Assembly: GCA_903876465.1 (NCBI GenBank)
Contig: CAIRAF010000046.1
Location: 1 to 6,003, forward strand
From: an uncultured bacterium
GTDB taxonomy: Bacteria > Patescibacteriota > Minisyncoccia > Phycocordibacterales > PALSA-1337
DNA length: 6,003 nucleotides
Direction of reading: 5' to 3'
Translations under genes and position numbers: made by a program
Notes under the pieces: model-generated
The model's database searches: none
What the model was told of the DNA's origin: nothing
What the model saw: only the letters and a program-made list of their open reading frames with translations
In this document: piece by piece, positions 4,739-6,003 of the stretch
How positions within the stretch are numbered: the stretch's first letter is position 1
How the letters are laid out: each line of letters starts with the position of its first letter

Positions 4739-5541
4739 TGGCTTCACATGCGTTAAAAATTGATCGCTTCTTTTTAATTTCAATAAGTGCATTAACTTGC
4801 GTTGGGTTCATAATATTCCTTTCTGCCTCATTGGGCCTTCTCACACAGGACGGAGTTAGCTTTACTACAGTTGCTCTTAAACAGGTAGCCAGTCTCGGTA
4901 TTGGCATCGTAGCCTTCTATATTTTTTCACGAATTAAGTACACTTGGTTAAAAAAATTTGCTTTAGCCATTTTTATTGGAGCAATATTTATTAATCTTTT
5001 ACTTTTCATACCTAGTTTGTCACTGTTCCACGGAGGCGCTGCACGCTGGATCAATATTGGACCTTTATCATTCCAACCTTCAGAGTTTTTGAAAATTGCT
5101 TTTATTATTTATCTTGCTGCCTGGATACAATTCGCAAAAGATAAAATAACTTCATTTAAGTTTGGTCTTGTGCCATACCTAGTAATCACTGCAATATTAG
5201 GCGGACTTTTACTTGCTCAATCTGATACAGATACATTTCTTATAATTGCATTCACGGGTGTAATCATGCTCGTAATTGCAGGTATGCCTATCAAGCATGT
5301 GGCTATGGCTGGCTTAGTATTAGCTTTAGTGGTCGTTGGTGTTGTCATGCTTCGTCCATATGCTTATCAACGTGTGCAAACATTTTTATCAGGTAATAGT
5401 GATTCCCGAGGTGCAGGTTCTCCATCTTTAGCGTCCCCTTCAAACCGTTATCAAAGGTCAAAGGCAGTAAGTAGTTGCGTTGCGCGAGTTCTGCACCGGG
5501 AGCCACAGACGGTGTCTGACGATCTTGCGCCAAAATTTTAG
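4738..5541 (+). CDS. ftsW: FtsW/RodA SEDS peptidoglycan polymerase, truncated at a sequence join
   Basis: SEDS proteins polymerise lipid II into glycan strands; FtsW does so at the division septum with a partner transpeptidase. The N-terminal half is clear: several transmembrane helices and the family signature GGAARWINIGPLSFQPSEFL (residues 99-118), then a variant QSDTDT (161-166) where most family members have QPDLGT. Homology runs to about residue 227 (RVQTFLSGNSDSRGAG, near 5418). The remaining residues to the TGA-free stop at 5539-5541 (SPSLASPSNRYQRSKAV and onward) are not FtsW: polar, GC-rich and antisense to a CopD-like gene. Normal family length is about 370-400 aa, so the second half, with the catalytic-loop aspartate region, is missing. 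The start overlaps scpB by one base. FtsW versus RodA cannot be settled from this half; placement next to scpB is only weak support. Confidence 0.8.
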   Translation: MASHALKIDRFFLISISALTCVGFIIFLSASLGLLTQDGVSFTTVALKQVASLGIGIVAFYIFSRIKYTWLKKFALAIFIGAIFINLLLFIPSLSLFHGGAARWINIGPLSFQPSEFLKIAFIIYLAAWIQFAKDKITSFKFGLVPYLVITAILGGLLLAQSDTDTFLIIAFTGVIMLVIAGMPIKHVAMAGLVLALVVVGVVMLRPYAYQRVQTFLSGNSDSRGAGSPSLASPSNRYQRSKAVSSCVARVLHREPQTVSDDLAPKF

Positions 5542-6003
5542 GTGGCGTGAATGAGACGAGTACAACCGTCGCGATCAATATAGCGGCAATTGTTCCGAGT
5601 TCAATTTTCAAGGTGCGCTTTAATTCGAAGTTTGCGCTCTGGGATGCTCTGCGCCCCGCAAAGTGGTGAAAGGCTCCAATTCCAATTGTCGCTGCTATGA
5701 AAATCAATTTGATAAAGAGGAAAAGCGTCCACTCGTTGACACTTGTAAAATTCAGAGGTGTTGCCAGGAACCAGGTCAGAATGATTGCCAGGGGGATAAG
5801 TAGAGCAATCGATACAGTGCTAACCCTTCGAGTTATCTCGAACTGCTCTCTGGTCCCCTTTAGGAAGAGGGCTACTACCGAGCCAGACCAAGTTATGGCA
5901 CAGAAGAGGTGGCCTGCGGCGATGAATTTTAATCCCGCGGGGTGAGCAAGATCCAGGGCATGACCTTCGAAGAGTTCTTGCGAGGAAAACACAAGAACTA
6001 TTA
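5345..6003 (-). CDS. CopD-family copper-resistance membrane protein, partial at both ends
   Basis: CopD-domain proteins are inner-membrane proteins linked to copper uptake or resistance. The frame is open to the right edge, so the GTG at 5992 is not necessarily the start; residues before it may belong to the protein. Visible order: SSQELFEGHALDLAHPAGLK, resembling the family's TGH loop before the domain, then four hydrophobic segments (FIAAGHLFCAITWSGSVVAL; IALLIPLAIILTWFLATPL; LFLFIKLIFIAATIGIGAFH; LGTIAAILIATVVLVSFTPP) with the Trp-Ser-Gly and FIK positions expected of CopD. A periplasmic tail ends near ENLHLGN (about 5403). The last residues (HYYLIKMFAHVDKHMDEA, stop at 5345-5347) are the reverse strand of ftsW, so the true C-terminus is lost. 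Composition differs from the rest of the window. The source organism may be different. Confidence 0.6.
   Translation of the reverse strand, partial: IVLVFSSQELFEGHALDLAHPAGLKFIAAGHLFCAITWSGSVVALFLKGTREQFEITRRVSTVSIALLIPLAIILTWFLATPLNFTSVNEWTLFLFIKLIFIAATIGIGAFHHFAGRRASQSANFELKRTLKIELGTIAAILIATVVLVSFTPPKILAQDRQTPSVAPGAELAQRNYLLPLTFDNGLKGTLKMENLHLGNHYYLIKMFAHVDKHMDEA
5400..5420. other. Probable chimeric assembly junction
   Basis: FtsW homology (plus strand) continues to about 5418, and CopD-family homology (minus strand) appears to continue to about 5403. The two therefore share roughly 16 bases, TTCCCGAGGTGCAGGT. Base composition changes here from AT-rich to near even. A short shared word between two unrelated genes, both broken at it, is what a k-mer-based misjoin looks like. 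Confidence 0.65.

Noticed and set aside
5697..5945. 82-aa plus-strand ORF near the right edge
   Set aside because: Basic, antisense to the CopD-like membrane protein, with no homology recognised.
1..6003. CRISPR arrays, insertion sequences, toxin-antitoxin or defence genes
   Set aside because: No regularly spaced repeats, transposase motifs or recognisable toxin/antitoxin pair were found on either strand.

Overview
The window looks like chromosome from a small-genome, AT-rich bacterium, most likely of the Candidate Phyla Radiation (Patescibacteria, Parcubacteria-like). This is an inference from gene order, the style of the proteins, the absence of Shine-Dalgarno sequences before every start, and promoters placed so that transcripts begin at or near the start codon. 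No rRNA or marker tree is available to confirm it.

Layout. 1-289: 3' end of dnaK (+). 290-863: not empty. It holds two hairpins (308-339, 354-425) and a probable minus-strand operon of two tiny membrane proteins (777-604 and 597-453, the second apparently frameshifted in a 7-A run). A divergent promoter pair at 819-856 separates this operon from dnaJ. 864-1763: a zinc-finger-less J protein. 1817-2824: trpS with a near-consensus promoter whose predicted first transcribed base is the A of the ATG. 2838-3569: scpA. 3566-3593: a near-consensus promoter overlapping the scpA stop codon, followed by a 68-aa two-helix membrane protein (3664-3870) and a good intrinsic terminator (3898-3931). 3933-4168: no credible gene, but an unusually long imperfect hairpin at 3999-4090. 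4181-4738: scpB, overlapping by one base the start of ftsW (4738 onward).

ftsW is cut about halfway. From about 5403-5418 to the end, the sequence is visibly GC-richer and encodes, on the minus strand, the C-terminal part of a CopD-family copper-resistance membrane protein. Both homologies stop in the same short stretch. The simplest reading is a chimeric assembly join, not a biological rearrangement, so the last 0.6 kb should not be assigned to the same organism without read support.

How the genes work together: dnaK/dnaJ are the Hsp70 chaperone and its J-domain co-chaperone; trpS charges tRNA-Trp; scpA and scpB are the kleisin and accessory subunits of the SMC condensin; ftsW is the septal peptidoglycan polymerase. 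This is a housekeeping block. The undescribed parts are the small membrane proteins beside these genes and the structured intergenic element. I see no mobile element, CRISPR array or defence system.
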